From: JARFQW01 sp963842955
Lineage (GTDB): Bacteria > Pseudomonadota > Gammaproteobacteria > Steroidobacterales > XN24
Direction of reading: 5' to 3'
Length of the DNA: 64,000 nucleotides
Assembly: GCA_963842955.1 (NCBI GenBank)
Contig: CAWJIJ010000010.1
Coordinates: forward strand, 1 to 64,000
Numbering within the stretch: position 1 is the first letter of the stretch; every line of letters begins with the position of its first letter. This document shows, one piece after another, positions 28,669 to 37,671 of the stretch. The translations under genes and the position numbers were made by a program. The notes below the pieces were generated by a model, which searched no databases, was not told the origin of the DNA, and saw only the letters and a list, made by a program, of their open reading frames with translations.

Positions 28669-29787
28669 ATGTCCATCGAGATCGTGGAAGTACGAACGCG
28701 CCGGGACCGCAAACGCTGGGTCAAGTTTCCCTACGCCCACTACCGGAACCACCCACAGTATGTGCCCCAGCTTTGCGGGGAAGAGATGGGCTATTTCAAC
28801 CCCAGGAAGAACCCGGCTTTCGAGATCTGCGAGGTCCGAATGTTCCTGGCGGAGAGAAATGGCGAGGTGGTCGGGCGCATCTGCGGTCTCGTGAATTCCC
28901 TCGAAACGAAAAAGCTCGGCCGCAAGCGTGGCCGCTTTGGCTGGTTCGAGTCCATCGACGATCCGGCGGTGGCCCATGCCCTGCTCGGTGCAGTAAGGAC
29001 CTGGCACGAGTCCACCGGCTGCGCGGAAATGACCGGACCCCATGGCTTCACCGATCTGGACATCGAAGGTCTGCTGATAGACGGCTTCGACGCCATCCCC
29101 ACGGTAGCGGGCTCGTACAACTATCCCTACTACGCAAATCTTCTGGAAGGCTACGGGATGAGCAAGGACGTCGACTACCTGGACTACCGGTTCAAGGCGC
29201 CGCAGAAGCCAGGCTTCATGGATCGCATCGGTGCGCGTGCGGAAGCCTCGGGGAATTACATGGTCCTCCCGGCGAAGGATAAGAAGACTTTCAGGAAATA
29301 TGTCGACTTGCTCTGGCCAGTGCTGGAAAAGGCCTTCGAGCCACTGTACGGCGTCACGCCGTTGACGAAGAAACAGCAGGACTACTACACGAAGAAGTAC
29401 TTTGGTTTTCTCGATCCGGAATTCTTCGCGTTCATCTTCTCCTCCAACGGCGAACTGGTGGCCTTCCTGGCCGCCATGCCCAACATCAGCCGGGCCCTGC
29501 AGAAGGCCCGCGGCCGCCTTTTCCCATTCGGTCTTTTCTACCTGCTTAAGGACCTCAAACGGCCGGAAACCGTGGACTTTCTGCTCGCGGGCTGCCTTCC
29601 GGATCACCCCACCAGCGCGGTGACCGCGGTCGGGCTGAAACATATGTTCGAGACGCTTCGAAATCGTCAGGTGAAATTCGTGGAGGGCAACCACCAGCTG
29701 GACGACAATAGTTCGATTCACCAGATGTGGAACCGCTTCGACGTCGTGGCCAAGAGGCGCTCGCGGATCTATCGACTCGCTCTTTGA
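28669..29787 (+). CDS. GNAT-like acetyltransferase family protein, copy 1
   Basis: 372 aa predicted cytosolic protein with GNAT-like features: AERNGEVVGRICGLVNS and GRFGWFESIDDPAVAHALLGAV match the acetyl-CoA-binding beta-strand/helix region, followed by MTGPHGFTDLDIEGLLIDGFD. Family members are usually annotated as uncharacterised N-acetyltransferases. ATG at 28669 follows AAGGAAAGGAT. It is the first of two adjacent paralogues with the same N-terminus (MSIEIV/ADVRTR), 39 bp apart and probably co-transcribed. Confidence 0.65.
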   Translation: MSIEIVEVRTRRDRKRWVKFPYAHYRNHPQYVPQLCGEEMGYFNPRKNPAFEICEVRMFLAERNGEVVGRICGLVNSLETKKLGRKRGRFGWFESIDDPAVAHALLGAVRTWHESTGCAEMTGPHGFTDLDIEGLLIDGFDAIPTVAGSYNYPYYANLLEGYGMSKDVDYLDYRFKAPQKPGFMDRIGARAEASGNYMVLPAKDKKTFRKYVDLLWPVLEKAFEPLYGVTPLTKKQQDYYTKKYFGFLDPEFFAFIFSSNGELVAFLAAMPNISRALQKARGRLFPFGLFYLLKDLKRPETVDFLLAGCLPDHPTSAVTAVGLKHMFETLRNRQVKFVEGNHQLDDNSSIHQMWNRFDVVAKRRSRIYRLAL

Positions 29788-29826
29788 TCGGGACCCTTGC
29801 AGCTACCCCCCGGAAGGCCAGCATCC

Positions 29827-30951
29827 ATGTCTATCGAGATCGCCGACGTTCGGACCCGGACAGACCTGAAGCGATGGGTGAAATTTCCATTCTCCCACTA
29901 CCGGGGCGATCCACGATACGTGCCGCCGCTGTACCGGGAGGAGCTGGGCTACTTTGACCCCCGGAAGAACCCGGCGTTTGCGGTCTGTGAAGTCCGCCAG
30001 TTCCTCGCCCTGAATGACGGCCGGCCGGTCGGCCGGATCTGCGGGATGGTCAACAGCCTGGAAACCCGGAAGCTGGGCCACAAGCGCGGGCGCTTCGGGT
30101 GGTTCGAATCGATCGACGATCCGGACGTCGCCGACGCGCTGCTCGGTGCGGTCCGTGACTGGCAAGAGCAGGAGGGCTGCGCGGAAATGACCGGCCCCCA
30201 CGGGTTCACCGACCTGGACGTGGAGGGCCTGCTGGTGGACGGATTCGAGTCCATTCCGACCGCCGCGGGTTCGTACAATTTTCCGTACTACGCGGGACTG
30301 CTGGAGAGCTTCGGGCTCGTCAAGGACGTGGACTACCTGGATTTTCGCTTCAAGGTGCCCGAACGGGTTCCCTTTCTCGAGCGCCTGTCACGGCGCATCG
30401 ATCATTCCGGCACCTACCAGGTGCGGAGGGCCGGGGACAGGAAAACCTTCGCAGCCTATCTGAAGCAGATGTGGCCGGTTCTCGAGGCAGCTTTCGAGCC
30501 ACTCTACGGGGTCGTGCCGCTGAGTCGCGAACAGGAGGCCTATTACACCCAGAAGTACTTCGGCTTTCTCGACCCGGAGTTTTTTGTGTTCATCTTCTCG
30601 AAGGACAATGAATTGGTTGCGTTTCTGGCCGCCATGCCGAACATCAGCGAAGGCCTCCGCAAAGCCCGCGGGCGCCTGTTCCCCACGGGTCTGTTCCACG
30701 TCAGGAAGAATCTGAAACACCCGGAAACTGTCGACTTCCTCGTTGGCGGGGCCCTGCCGGGCCATCCCGGCAACACGCTGACGGCCCTCGGGCTCAGGCA
30801 TATGTTCGACCGGTTGCAGTCCCGGGGCGTGCATTTCGTTGAGACCAATCACGAGCTGGAGTCAAACTCTACGGTAACGGGGATGTGGCGCCGTTTCGAT
30901 GTCGCGGCAACTCGCCGGTCCCGCGTCTATCGGCTCCCGCTGGTTCCGTGA
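29827..30951 (+). CDS. GNAT-like acetyltransferase family protein, copy 2
   Basis: 374 aa, colinear with copy 1 and sharing long identical blocks (GRFGWFESIDDP, EMTGPHGFTDLD, QKYFGFLDPEFF-type region, LVAFLAAMPNIS), so it arose by tandem duplication. ATG at 29827 gives the N-terminus matching copy 1. The frame extends ten residues upstream without support. The 3' end overlaps the glcF gene on the opposite strand by 25 bp, so the two genes share a convergent terminus. Confidence 0.65.
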   Translation: MSIEIADVRTRTDLKRWVKFPFSHYRGDPRYVPPLYREELGYFDPRKNPAFAVCEVRQFLALNDGRPVGRICGMVNSLETRKLGHKRGRFGWFESIDDPDVADALLGAVRDWQEQEGCAEMTGPHGFTDLDVEGLLVDGFESIPTAAGSYNFPYYAGLLESFGLVKDVDYLDFRFKVPERVPFLERLSRRIDHSGTYQVRRAGDRKTFAAYLKQMWPVLEAAFEPLYGVVPLSREQEAYYTQKYFGFLDPEFFVFIFSKDNELVAFLAAMPNISEGLRKARGRLFPTGLFHVRKNLKHPETVDFLVGGALPGHPGNTLTALGLRHMFDRLQSRGVHFVETNHELESNSTVTGMWRRFDVAATRRSRVYRLPLVP

Positions 30952-32180
30952 TCCATGGCGTCCTGCCCGGCCGCTGACTCCAATTCGTCCCACAGTTCGA
31001 TCCAGTGGCGGACGGGCACCGAGGCGCCCGACGCCAGGTGCTGCCGGCACCCGATGTTCGCCGTGACGATCTGGTCGGGATTGCCCGTGCTGAACTGGTC
31101 GAGTTTCTTCTGTCTCAGGGCACTCGATGTTCCCGGATGCAAAATGGAATAGGCCCCCGCGGAACCGCAGCACTGACCGTCGTCGGCGGTATCCACGATC
31201 CGCAAGCCGCTTTTTCTCAACAGGGTCCGCAGGCGCAATTCCCCCCCCAGGGCGTGCTTTAGCGTACACGGCACGTGCAAGGCCAGGGCGGGCTGCTCCC
31301 GCTCCTCCAAGGACGGGTCCCGAGCCAGGGGCTCCAGCATCTCACTGAGGTCCACGACGCGCTCGGCCAGCTCGCGGGCCCGTGCCTCGTAGCGCGCGTC
31401 ACCCCGGCATACAGCCGGATAGTCGCCAACAAATGCCGCACACCCGCTGGCCGTGATCACCAGCCCCTCGTTTTGAGCGAGCAAGGGATGCCACGCATCG
31501 ATGTTTCTGCGGACCTGGCGGCGGGCTCGATCCAGATCGTCAAGATGATAGGCCAGTGCCCCGCAGCAGCCGCTCGCCTCCCGGCAGGCCACGCCACGAC
31601 GCGCGAGCACCCGGGCGGCCGCCGCGTTGATCTCCGGCGCCACAACGGGTTGCACACAGCCTTCCTGCAGCAGCACCTGACGGCTCCCAGCCGGAAGCGT
31701 CGGGTAGGCGGCTTTCCTGCCGGACGGCAGAACACGGGCCACTCGTTCAGGCAGAAATGACCGAAGGAACCGGCCGGCCGCCACGGCGCCGCGCAGCCAG
31801 GCGCTCGAATCGAAGAACCGGGACAGAAACCGGCGACGCCAGCGGTCCCAGGCCGGCCGGATGCCCCGCTCGTGCAGGACCTCCCGGCCGATATCCGCGA
31901 GGCGATGAAACTCGACTCCCGACGGACAGGTCGTTTCGCAGGCACGACAGCCCAGGCAGTGATCCAGGTGGGCCAGGGTCGTGCCGCTGCCCTCCTCGCC
32001 TTCCATCAGCGCCTTGACCAGATAGATCCGTCCGCGAGGCCCTTCCAGCTCGTTGCCCGTTAGACCGAATGTAGGGCAGGTGGCGTTACAGAATCCGCAG
32101 TGGACGCAGCGGCGCAGGATGTCGTTGGCTTCCCGGCCTGCCGGAGTGGCGAGGGTCTCTTCGCTGATTCGGGTCTGCAT
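30927..32180 (-). CDS. glcF: Glycolate oxidase iron-sulfur subunit GlcF
   Basis: Electron-transfer subunit of the membrane-linked glycolate (2-hydroxyacid) oxidase. Two 4Fe-4S clusters are bound by CVHCGFCNATC (Cys 25, 28, 31, 35) and CLGCRACETTC (Cys 75, 78, 81, 85). They are followed by two CCG domains: SGCCGALAYH and GQCCGSAGAYS. The 417 aa length is normal. ATG at 32180 is one base after the glcE stop. It is the last gene of the porin-amidohydrolase-glcDEF operon. Confidence 0.95.
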   Translation of the reverse strand: MQTRISEETLATPAGREANDILRRCVHCGFCNATCPTFGLTGNELEGPRGRIYLVKALMEGEEGSGTTLAHLDHCLGCRACETTCPSGVEFHRLADIGREVLHERGIRPAWDRWRRRFLSRFFDSSAWLRGAVAAGRFLRSFLPERVARVLPSGRKAAYPTLPAGSRQVLLQEGCVQPVVAPEINAAAARVLARRGVACREASGCCGALAYHLDDLDRARRQVRRNIDAWHPLLAQNEGLVITASGCAAFVGDYPAVCRGDARYEARARELAERVVDLSEMLEPLARDPSLEEREQPALALHVPCTLKHALGGELRLRTLLRKSGLRIVDTADDGQCCGSAGAYSILHPGTSSALRQKKLDQFSTGNPDQIVTANIGCRQHLASGASVPVRHWIELWDELESAAGQDAMDHGTSGSR

Positions 32181-32181
32181 C

Positions 32182-33264
32182 TCAGAGGCCCTCGTAGAGC
32201 CGGCCGGGGTTGAAGATGCCCGCGGGGTCCAGGGCCGCCTTGACCCGCCGGTGAAGCGCCATCATGGCCGGTGAGAGCGGGTGGAAAACCGATCCCCTGC
32301 GGTCCCCGCCGCGAAAGAGCATGGCGTGGCCACCGGCGGCGGCCGCGGTCTGCCGGATCTGCTCAGCGGGCAGCGCCGTACGCAGCCACCGCTGACCGCC
32401 GCCCCAGTCGATCAGCTCATGGCCGTCAATATCGAGAACCGCGGTCGCCGGGGGCAGACCCAACCGCCACAACGGCCGGTCATCGGTGAAGAACGCCAGA
32501 CGGTGATCGCGAAGACCCGTCCAGAACGCCGTAGCCTCGTCTTCGGCAAGGGATTCCCCCGCCAGTTCGTCCTCGGCGGCCGCCACGCCCGATGCACTGC
32601 CTGACAGGCGCACGTACAGAAGACCGTCCAGCCATGCGCCGCCCGACAGGGGCATGGGCAAACGACCCAGGCTTGCCAGTTTTTCCACCGCCGCTCCTGC
32701 GGGCAACTCGAATACCCGGGTGCGTTCGGCTGCCGGCCGGGGCAGCACTTTCAGGGACACGTCCAAGAGGACACCCAGCGTTCCCATGGCGCCCGCCATC
32801 AGCCGCGAGACATCGTAGCCGGCGACGTTCTTTATGACTTCACCGCCGAAGCGGCCGGTTTCGCCCCGGCCGTTGATCAGCCTCACGCCGAGAACGAAAT
32901 CCCGGGCCGAGCCCGCGTAGGGGCGGCGCGGGCCGGCCAGCCCAGCGGCAATGGTCCCGCCCAGGGTTGCTTCCCCGCCGAAGCCGGGCGGCTCGAACGC
33001 CAGCATCTGTCCCTGTTCAGCGAGCAGGTTCTCGATCTCGGACAAGCGTGTTCCGCAGCGGGCCGTCAGGACCAGCTCGGTGGGCTCATAGCTGACCACG
33101 CCCCGGTGCCGGCTGACACCCAGCGGCCGGCCGGCCGGTTCGCGCCCCAGGAAATCCTTGCTGCCACAGCCCTGTATGCACAGGGCTTCTGTTTTGCGAA
33201 ACGCCTGCTCCACTTCGGCAGCCAGCGCATCTGCGTAGTCACCCACGGGAGCTGACCCGGTCAA
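32182..33264 (-). CDS. glcE: Glycolate oxidase FAD-binding subunit GlcE
   Basis: FAD-binding subunit of glycolate oxidase. The FAD_binding_4 (PCMH) fold shows VSYEPTELVLTARCGTRLSEIE, FEPPGFGGEATLGGTIAAGLAGPRR and GRFGGEVIKNVAGYDVSRLM. The C-terminal region is the shorter GlcE type, ending DPAGIFNPGRLYEGL. The 360 aa length is typical. The frame starts at TTG 33262-33264, overlapping the glcD stop as TTGA. A GTG six codons later is the alternative. Tight coupling to glcD and glcF supports the assignment. Confidence 0.94.
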   Translation of the reverse strand: MTGSAPVGDYADALAAEVEQAFRKTEALCIQGCGSKDFLGREPAGRPLGVSRHRGVVSYEPTELVLTARCGTRLSEIENLLAEQGQMLAFEPPGFGGEATLGGTIAAGLAGPRRPYAGSARDFVLGVRLINGRGETGRFGGEVIKNVAGYDVSRLMAGAMGTLGVLLDVSLKVLPRPAAERTRVFELPAGAAVEKLASLGRLPMPLSGGAWLDGLLYVRLSGSASGVAAAEDELAGESLAEDEATAFWTGLRDHRLAFFTDDRPLWRLGLPPATAVLDIDGHELIDWGGGQRWLRTALPAEQIRQTAAAAGGHAMLFRGGDRRGSVFHPLSPAMMALHRRVKAALDPAGIFNPGRLYEGL

Positions 33265-34778
33265 AAGCGTTCCAGCTCAGGATGCGGCAACTGGCCGCCA
33301 TGTACATGCATGGCGCCAAATTCCGCGCATCGGGCCAGGGTCGGCACCGCCTTTCCGGGGTTCAGGATCCCATCGGGATCGAAGGCCGCCTTGAGCGCAT
33401 GAAACTGGGCCAGCTCGATCGTGGAAAACTGCACGCACATGGTGTCCAGCTTCTCGACGCCAACGCCGTGCTCGCCGGTTACGGTCCCGCCCACCGCCAC
33501 ACAGGCCTCGAGAATTGCTGCACCCAGTGCCTCCGCGGATTCGGTCTGTCCGGCCTGGTTGGCATCATAGAGAATCAGCGGATGCATGTTGCCGTCACCC
33601 GCGTGAAACACGTTGACGACCTGCAGACCGTACGCCTCCGAAAGCCGCTGGATCTCGGCGAGAACGCCAGCCAGGTGCCGCCGCGGAATGGTCCCGTCCA
33701 TGCAGTAGTAGTCTGAAGCGATGCGGCCCACGGCCGGAAAAGCCGCCTTGCGGCCGGACCACAGCGCCAGGCGCTCGGCCTCGCTGCGGGACTCCCGGAC
33801 TTCGGTAGCCCCGGCGTTCAGCAGTACCCCGCGCACCTGGGCGAGCTGTTCCGCGACTTCCTCCGCAGTCCCATCCACCTCGCAGAGAACGACCGCCTCG
33901 CACACGGGATATCCCACATCCAGGTAGTCGTTGACCGCAAGAATGCAGCCGTGATCCATCATTTCGAGGCCCGCAGGCAAGATACCGGATCCAATAATCC
34001 GGGCCACGGCATGACCCGCAGATGCCACATCGGCAAACGCCGCCATCACCACCTGGGCATGCCGGGGAATCGGCAGCAGCCGAACCACGATTTCGACAAT
34101 CACGGCCAGCAGTCCTTCCGAGCCGTGGATCAGAGCCAATAAATCGAAGCCCGGGGAATCCAGGGCCTCGCTTCCAAGAGTCAGGCGCTCCCCGTCAATG
34201 GTCACGACCTCCACGGCCGCCACATTGTGAACGGTCAACCCGTACTTCAGGCAATGCACGCCGCCGGCATTCTCCGCCACGTTGCCGCCGATGCTGCAGG
34301 CGATCTGGGACGACGGATCCGGCGCATAGTACAGGCCAAGATGCCTGACCGCCTCGGAAATCTGGAGATTGCGCACGCCGGGCTGGACCCGGGCGACGCG
34401 GTTGTCCGGGTCAATCGACACAATCCGGTTCATCCGGCTCATGTTGAGCAGTACGCCGCCCGCGAGCGGCAGCGCGCCGCCAGACAAGCCGGTACCGGCT
34501 CCGCGGGTGACTACAGGAACCCCGGCCTCCCGGCAGACCTTCAGCACGGCCTGGACTTCGTCGACATTCGCCGGCATGGCAACGGCCAGGGGCGGCTGCC
34601 GGTAAGCCGACAAGCCGTCACACTCGAACGGTCGCAGTTGCTCGAGCTCCGTGAGAACCGAGGTGGCGGGAATAAGGGCGCGCAGGCGCTCCCCGATCTC
34701 CTCGCGCAGCCGATTCAGCGTCGCGGGGTCTGGCTGACTATCCGACACGATGTCCGGCCGCGCCGGTTCCGCCGTCAC
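33261..34778 (-). CDS. glcD: Glycolate oxidase FAD-linked subunit GlcD
   Basis: Catalytic FAD subunit oxidising glycolate, and in some organisms D-lactate, to the 2-oxoacid. The PCMH domain includes VPVVTRGAGTGLSGGALP and CSIGGNVAENAGG. The FAD-oxidase C-terminal domain contains VFHAGDGNMHPLI and GTVTGEHGVGVEK, and the end is FDPDGILNPGKAVP. GTG at 34776-34778 is preferred because GGGGAGG lies nine bases upstream. A GTG at 34748 is also possible. It is transcribed after the amidohydrolase gene (45-bp gap) and overlaps glcE. Confidence 0.94.
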   Translation of the reverse strand: MTAEPARPDIVSDSQPDPATLNRLREEIGERLRALIPATSVLTELEQLRPFECDGLSAYRQPPLAVAMPANVDEVQAVLKVCREAGVPVVTRGAGTGLSGGALPLAGGVLLNMSRMNRIVSIDPDNRVARVQPGVRNLQISEAVRHLGLYYAPDPSSQIACSIGGNVAENAGGVHCLKYGLTVHNVAAVEVVTIDGERLTLGSEALDSPGFDLLALIHGSEGLLAVIVEIVVRLLPIPRHAQVVMAAFADVASAGHAVARIIGSGILPAGLEMMDHGCILAVNDYLDVGYPVCEAVVLCEVDGTAEEVAEQLAQVRGVLLNAGATEVRESRSEAERLALWSGRKAAFPAVGRIASDYYCMDGTIPRRHLAGVLAEIQRLSEAYGLQVVNVFHAGDGNMHPLILYDANQAGQTESAEALGAAILEACVAVGGTVTGEHGVGVEKLDTMCVQFSTIELAQFHALKAAFDPDGILNPGKAVPTLARCAEFGAMHVHGGQLPHPELERF

Positions 34779-34823
34779 GGAGCGACGCCTCCCCGGCAAG
34801 CCTGACGGTCCAGTCGCCTGGAA

Positions 34824-35951
34824 CTAGCGAATATTGGCGGCCTCCCAGGCGCGGACCTTCTTGGCGGCGGCATCGAAGAGCCGCTCGTAGTTGCCCTTGG
34901 TTACCGCGGCCCGGGCCTCGGGGGTCAGGGCCTTCCACAGAGGCTCATACATGCGGTAGACCGATGTGTAGCTCTCCTGGTTCGAGGGCGCCACCTCGTC
35001 GGTGCCAAAGAGAAACCGCGTCGGATGACGATTGATCAGGTCCGCGGACTGGGCGACGCTCTGCGGGGTTGCGACGATGTACTTTGCCGTCTCCGACCAG
35101 GAGATGTCGAAATGCAGATGAGCCAGTTCCGGCGTCGAAACGGCGGCCTCGACCAGGTCGATATGGTTGGGGGGACGCTCGGCTGCGCTGGCGCTGGCCG
35201 GCGGATCGACGGGATGGACGACCCGCCCCATGCCGATATGCGCCCAGATCACGGTGGCATCCCGGTGCTCCATCAGCAGCGAGCGCATCTGGCGCAAATA
35301 GACCGGCTCCGCATCCTGCTTGGCAAACGGCACGTCCAGGTCGCTGTGCAGCAAGACCAGAAGCCCGGTTTCAGCGGCGAAGTCGAGAATCCTGCCCAGC
35401 GCCGGATCGGTCAGGCTGGCCGTGTCCCCGGCGACCTTGGCGGAAACGAATTCCTTGTGAATGGTGAACTCGCCGATACCCGTGAAGACCCCCGGGTAGG
35501 TCTTCAAGACGCGCTTGATGTGATCCGCCGCATACATGTCCGCCGGGTTGAAGCCGGTGATCATGGGATCGAAACGCGCCTGCTGCTCCTCGGTCAGCGA
35601 CAGGTAGGCATTGGCGATAAAGGCATCGGTAAACGAGTAGTAATAAAGCGGGGCGTCGCTCTGCAGGTAGTAGGTGGGCGCATAGTCGCCGGTGTTCTCG
35701 TAGGCCCAGGTCTGCTGCAGCGGGATGCCGAACAGCGCGACCCGCCCCACCTTATCGCCCATAATGTCAAGAAAATCCGCTATCTCCGTGCCTTCCTGAA
35801 TGTAGTTAGTGAGATGAAAATGGGAATCGTGGAACTCAGCGCCGGCCGGCACCTCGGCGTAGGTCGGGGCCCCACTCGTAAGCAGCCCGGCCACCCCGGC
35901 AGCCACCAGTACTTCCAAGGTTCGTGTCCTGCCTGAATGCTTTCTCATCAT
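34824..35951 (-). CDS. Exported amidohydrolase-family protein
   Basis: Periplasmic TIM-barrel metallohydrolase (Amidohydrolase_2-like). A signal peptide (LEVLVAAGVAGLLTSGAPTYA) is followed by HDSHFHLTN (HxH metal ligands), LLVLLHSDLD, ATVIWAHIGMGR and the late Asp in FLFGTDEVAP. The 375 aa length fits. ATG at 35951 lies seven bases after the porin stop and the gene is followed by glcDEF. The operon context suggests that it releases a 2-hydroxyacid, or acts on a related carboxylate or ester entering through the porin, for oxidation by GlcDEF. That role is inference; the family is broad. Confidence 0.8.
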   Translation of the reverse strand: MMRKHSGRTRTLEVLVAAGVAGLLTSGAPTYAEVPAGAEFHDSHFHLTNYIQEGTEIADFLDIMGDKVGRVALFGIPLQQTWAYENTGDYAPTYYLQSDAPLYYYSFTDAFIANAYLSLTEEQQARFDPMITGFNPADMYAADHIKRVLKTYPGVFTGIGEFTIHKEFVSAKVAGDTASLTDPALGRILDFAAETGLLVLLHSDLDVPFAKQDAEPVYLRQMRSLLMEHRDATVIWAHIGMGRVVHPVDPPASASAAERPPNHIDLVEAAVSTPELAHLHFDISWSETAKYIVATPQSVAQSADLINRHPTRFLFGTDEVAPSNQESYTSVYRMYEPLWKALTPEARAAVTKGNYERLFDAAAKKVRAWEAANIR

Positions 35952-35958
35952 GGACTCC

Positions 35959-37452
35959 CTAGAAGTAGACCTCGAGATTCGAGTAGAAGACGGTGCCGTC
36001 CGCGCCCACGGTAAACGGCACGCTGGAGTAGCCGACGGGGGAATCGTTCAGGTAGAGCACTTCCGTGTTGACACGCATCAGGCGGCGCTTGAAGGGGTAC
36101 CAGTTGAGTCCCACGGCCGCATCCCAGGGTTTGCCGTACTCACCGTTGATATACGAGCCGGCCAGGTAGCCCTGGAGGGTTTGCGGTACGAACATCTTCG
36201 AGGCCTGTACCTGGAACCCGTGATCGAACAGATCGTTTTCGGGAATGTCCCCCTCCGTTTCGAAATCATCGATCCAGCGGAAATAGTACTCGCCTTCCAG
36301 GGCCCATCCCCGGTATTTCATTCCGGCGTCCAGCGCGGTCATGAAGTACGTCGCCTCGTTGATTCGACCGCCCGTGTCGAAGGCATCCGGACGGAAGATC
36401 ACCGTGCCGTCGGAAATCCTCAGCTGGGTGTTCTGGATGTCCTCGGTACCCGGCTGGCTCTGCCGGTCCTCCTGGCTGTAGGTCATGCTGATCCCGAACA
36501 GGGTCGCGAGATCCTCGTGGTACTCGAAATCTCCATATCCATCGGCCGGTCCGAACTCTCCGGTGGTCGGCATCCACCACATCGAGCCTGACCAGGTCTT
36601 GAAGGTGTCGTCCAGCTCGGCCGCGTTGACGCCCAGCTGGCTCATGTTGTTGCCCGCCATGACCTTGTACTTGAGGCCCTCGGCAAGTTTTCCGGATGCC
36701 CAGATGCCCGAGGTGTAGCTGGGCCGGAAGAACTCGTCGGCGATGGGCCGGTTATCCACCTTGTTCCAGTAGGGGAAGGTGCCCCGCAGGCTGCGCGTGC
36801 CCGGCAAGGCGCCGATACCGGCGCTCAGAGTGAATGCCGGGTTGAACGTGTAGCCCATGCTGCCGGCCAGCACGACCTGGGCCGGGTCCCCCTGGCTGGT
36901 GTTGGAGGTCCAGGCATAGAACAGGTACTTGAAGCGGGGATCGAAAACCCAGCCCTTGAAGTAGAGGTTGACCTTGTTCAGCTGGATGTCGTTGCGGGTA
37001 TCGATATTGAACTCGCGGCCGAAGGAATCCGTATAGCTGCCATCCAGTCCGCTCTGGTTCAGATAGCGGACATAGGCCCAGGCGCTGAAGTTGAGCTCGC
37101 CGCGGGGGGTGTCGGCAATCTTGAAACCGCGGGCACCTTCCTGGAACTCGCCGAAGTAGCCGGGCTCATCCCAGTCAATCTCGAGGGCCTCGAGATTGCT
37201 CTTGGGCCGGTCCTCCGGCGCCACGGGCACCACCACGCCCTCGCCGCGTTGCAGCTCGGTTTCCAGCTGGTCGATACGGGCATCCTTGGCCTGGATTTCC
37301 GACTCCAGGCGCGCCTGGCTCGCCTCCAGCCTCCGAAGCCGCTCGAGAATCTCCGCCTGCGCGGGATCCTGGGCATGGGCGTAGGGCGCTGACGCCAGCA
37401 CGATGGCAGCGGCGGAAAGCAGGCATCGACCGGCTGAAACATTCAGAGGCAT
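35959..37452 (-). CDS. Outer-membrane porin, OprO/OprP-like
   Basis: Predicted outer-membrane beta-barrel. A signal peptide (LLSAAAIVLASAPYAHA) and an N-terminal coiled coil (AEILERLRRLEASQARL, continuing to ETELQRG, about residues 34-65) precede many amphipathic strands with aromatic girdles and a C-terminal aromatic residue (FYSNLEVYF). The coiled coil and overall pattern resemble phosphate-selective porin-type proteins, where such coils trimerise. Start ATG 37452 gives 497 aa. The long upstream frame is antisense to the cyclase leader. As first gene of the operon with an amidohydrolase and GlcDEF, it probably imports the anionic substrate. Confidence 0.78.
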   Translation of the reverse strand: MPLNVSAGRCLLSAAAIVLASAPYAHAQDPAQAEILERLRRLEASQARLESEIQAKDARIDQLETELQRGEGVVVPVAPEDRPKSNLEALEIDWDEPGYFGEFQEGARGFKIADTPRGELNFSAWAYVRYLNQSGLDGSYTDSFGREFNIDTRNDIQLNKVNLYFKGWVFDPRFKYLFYAWTSNTSQGDPAQVVLAGSMGYTFNPAFTLSAGIGALPGTRSLRGTFPYWNKVDNRPIADEFFRPSYTSGIWASGKLAEGLKYKVMAGNNMSQLGVNAAELDDTFKTWSGSMWWMPTTGEFGPADGYGDFEYHEDLATLFGISMTYSQEDRQSQPGTEDIQNTQLRISDGTVIFRPDAFDTGGRINEATYFMTALDAGMKYRGWALEGEYYFRWIDDFETEGDIPENDLFDHGFQVQASKMFVPQTLQGYLAGSYINGEYGKPWDAAVGLNWYPFKRRLMRVNTEVLYLNDSPVGYSSVPFTVGADGTVFYSNLEVYF

Positions 37453-37671
37453 CGGTTTTCTTCCCCCTCGACCGGAATGTCGGGTCCGGTAAAGACTAGT
37501 CGCGATTTCGCCCCGCGCCAAGGCGCGGTTTTCCGATACGCCATGCCACCGGGGCGACTCTACCCCGGTGCACTCTATACTGGGACGGTCGGACCCGAAC
37601 CGCGCGGCGGACCGGGCCAGCTTTCGGCCGCAGGCAGCGGGCCGCCTCCTCCCGGAAATACGAGCTCCCGG
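37453..37671. other. Divergent promoter region, porin/cyclase
   Basis: 219 bp between the divergent porin operon and the cyclase gene. It must contain both promoters, but no clear -35/-10 pair or palindrome was identified by eye. The two long ORFs that cross it are extensions of the flanking genes without start support. Confidence 0.35.
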
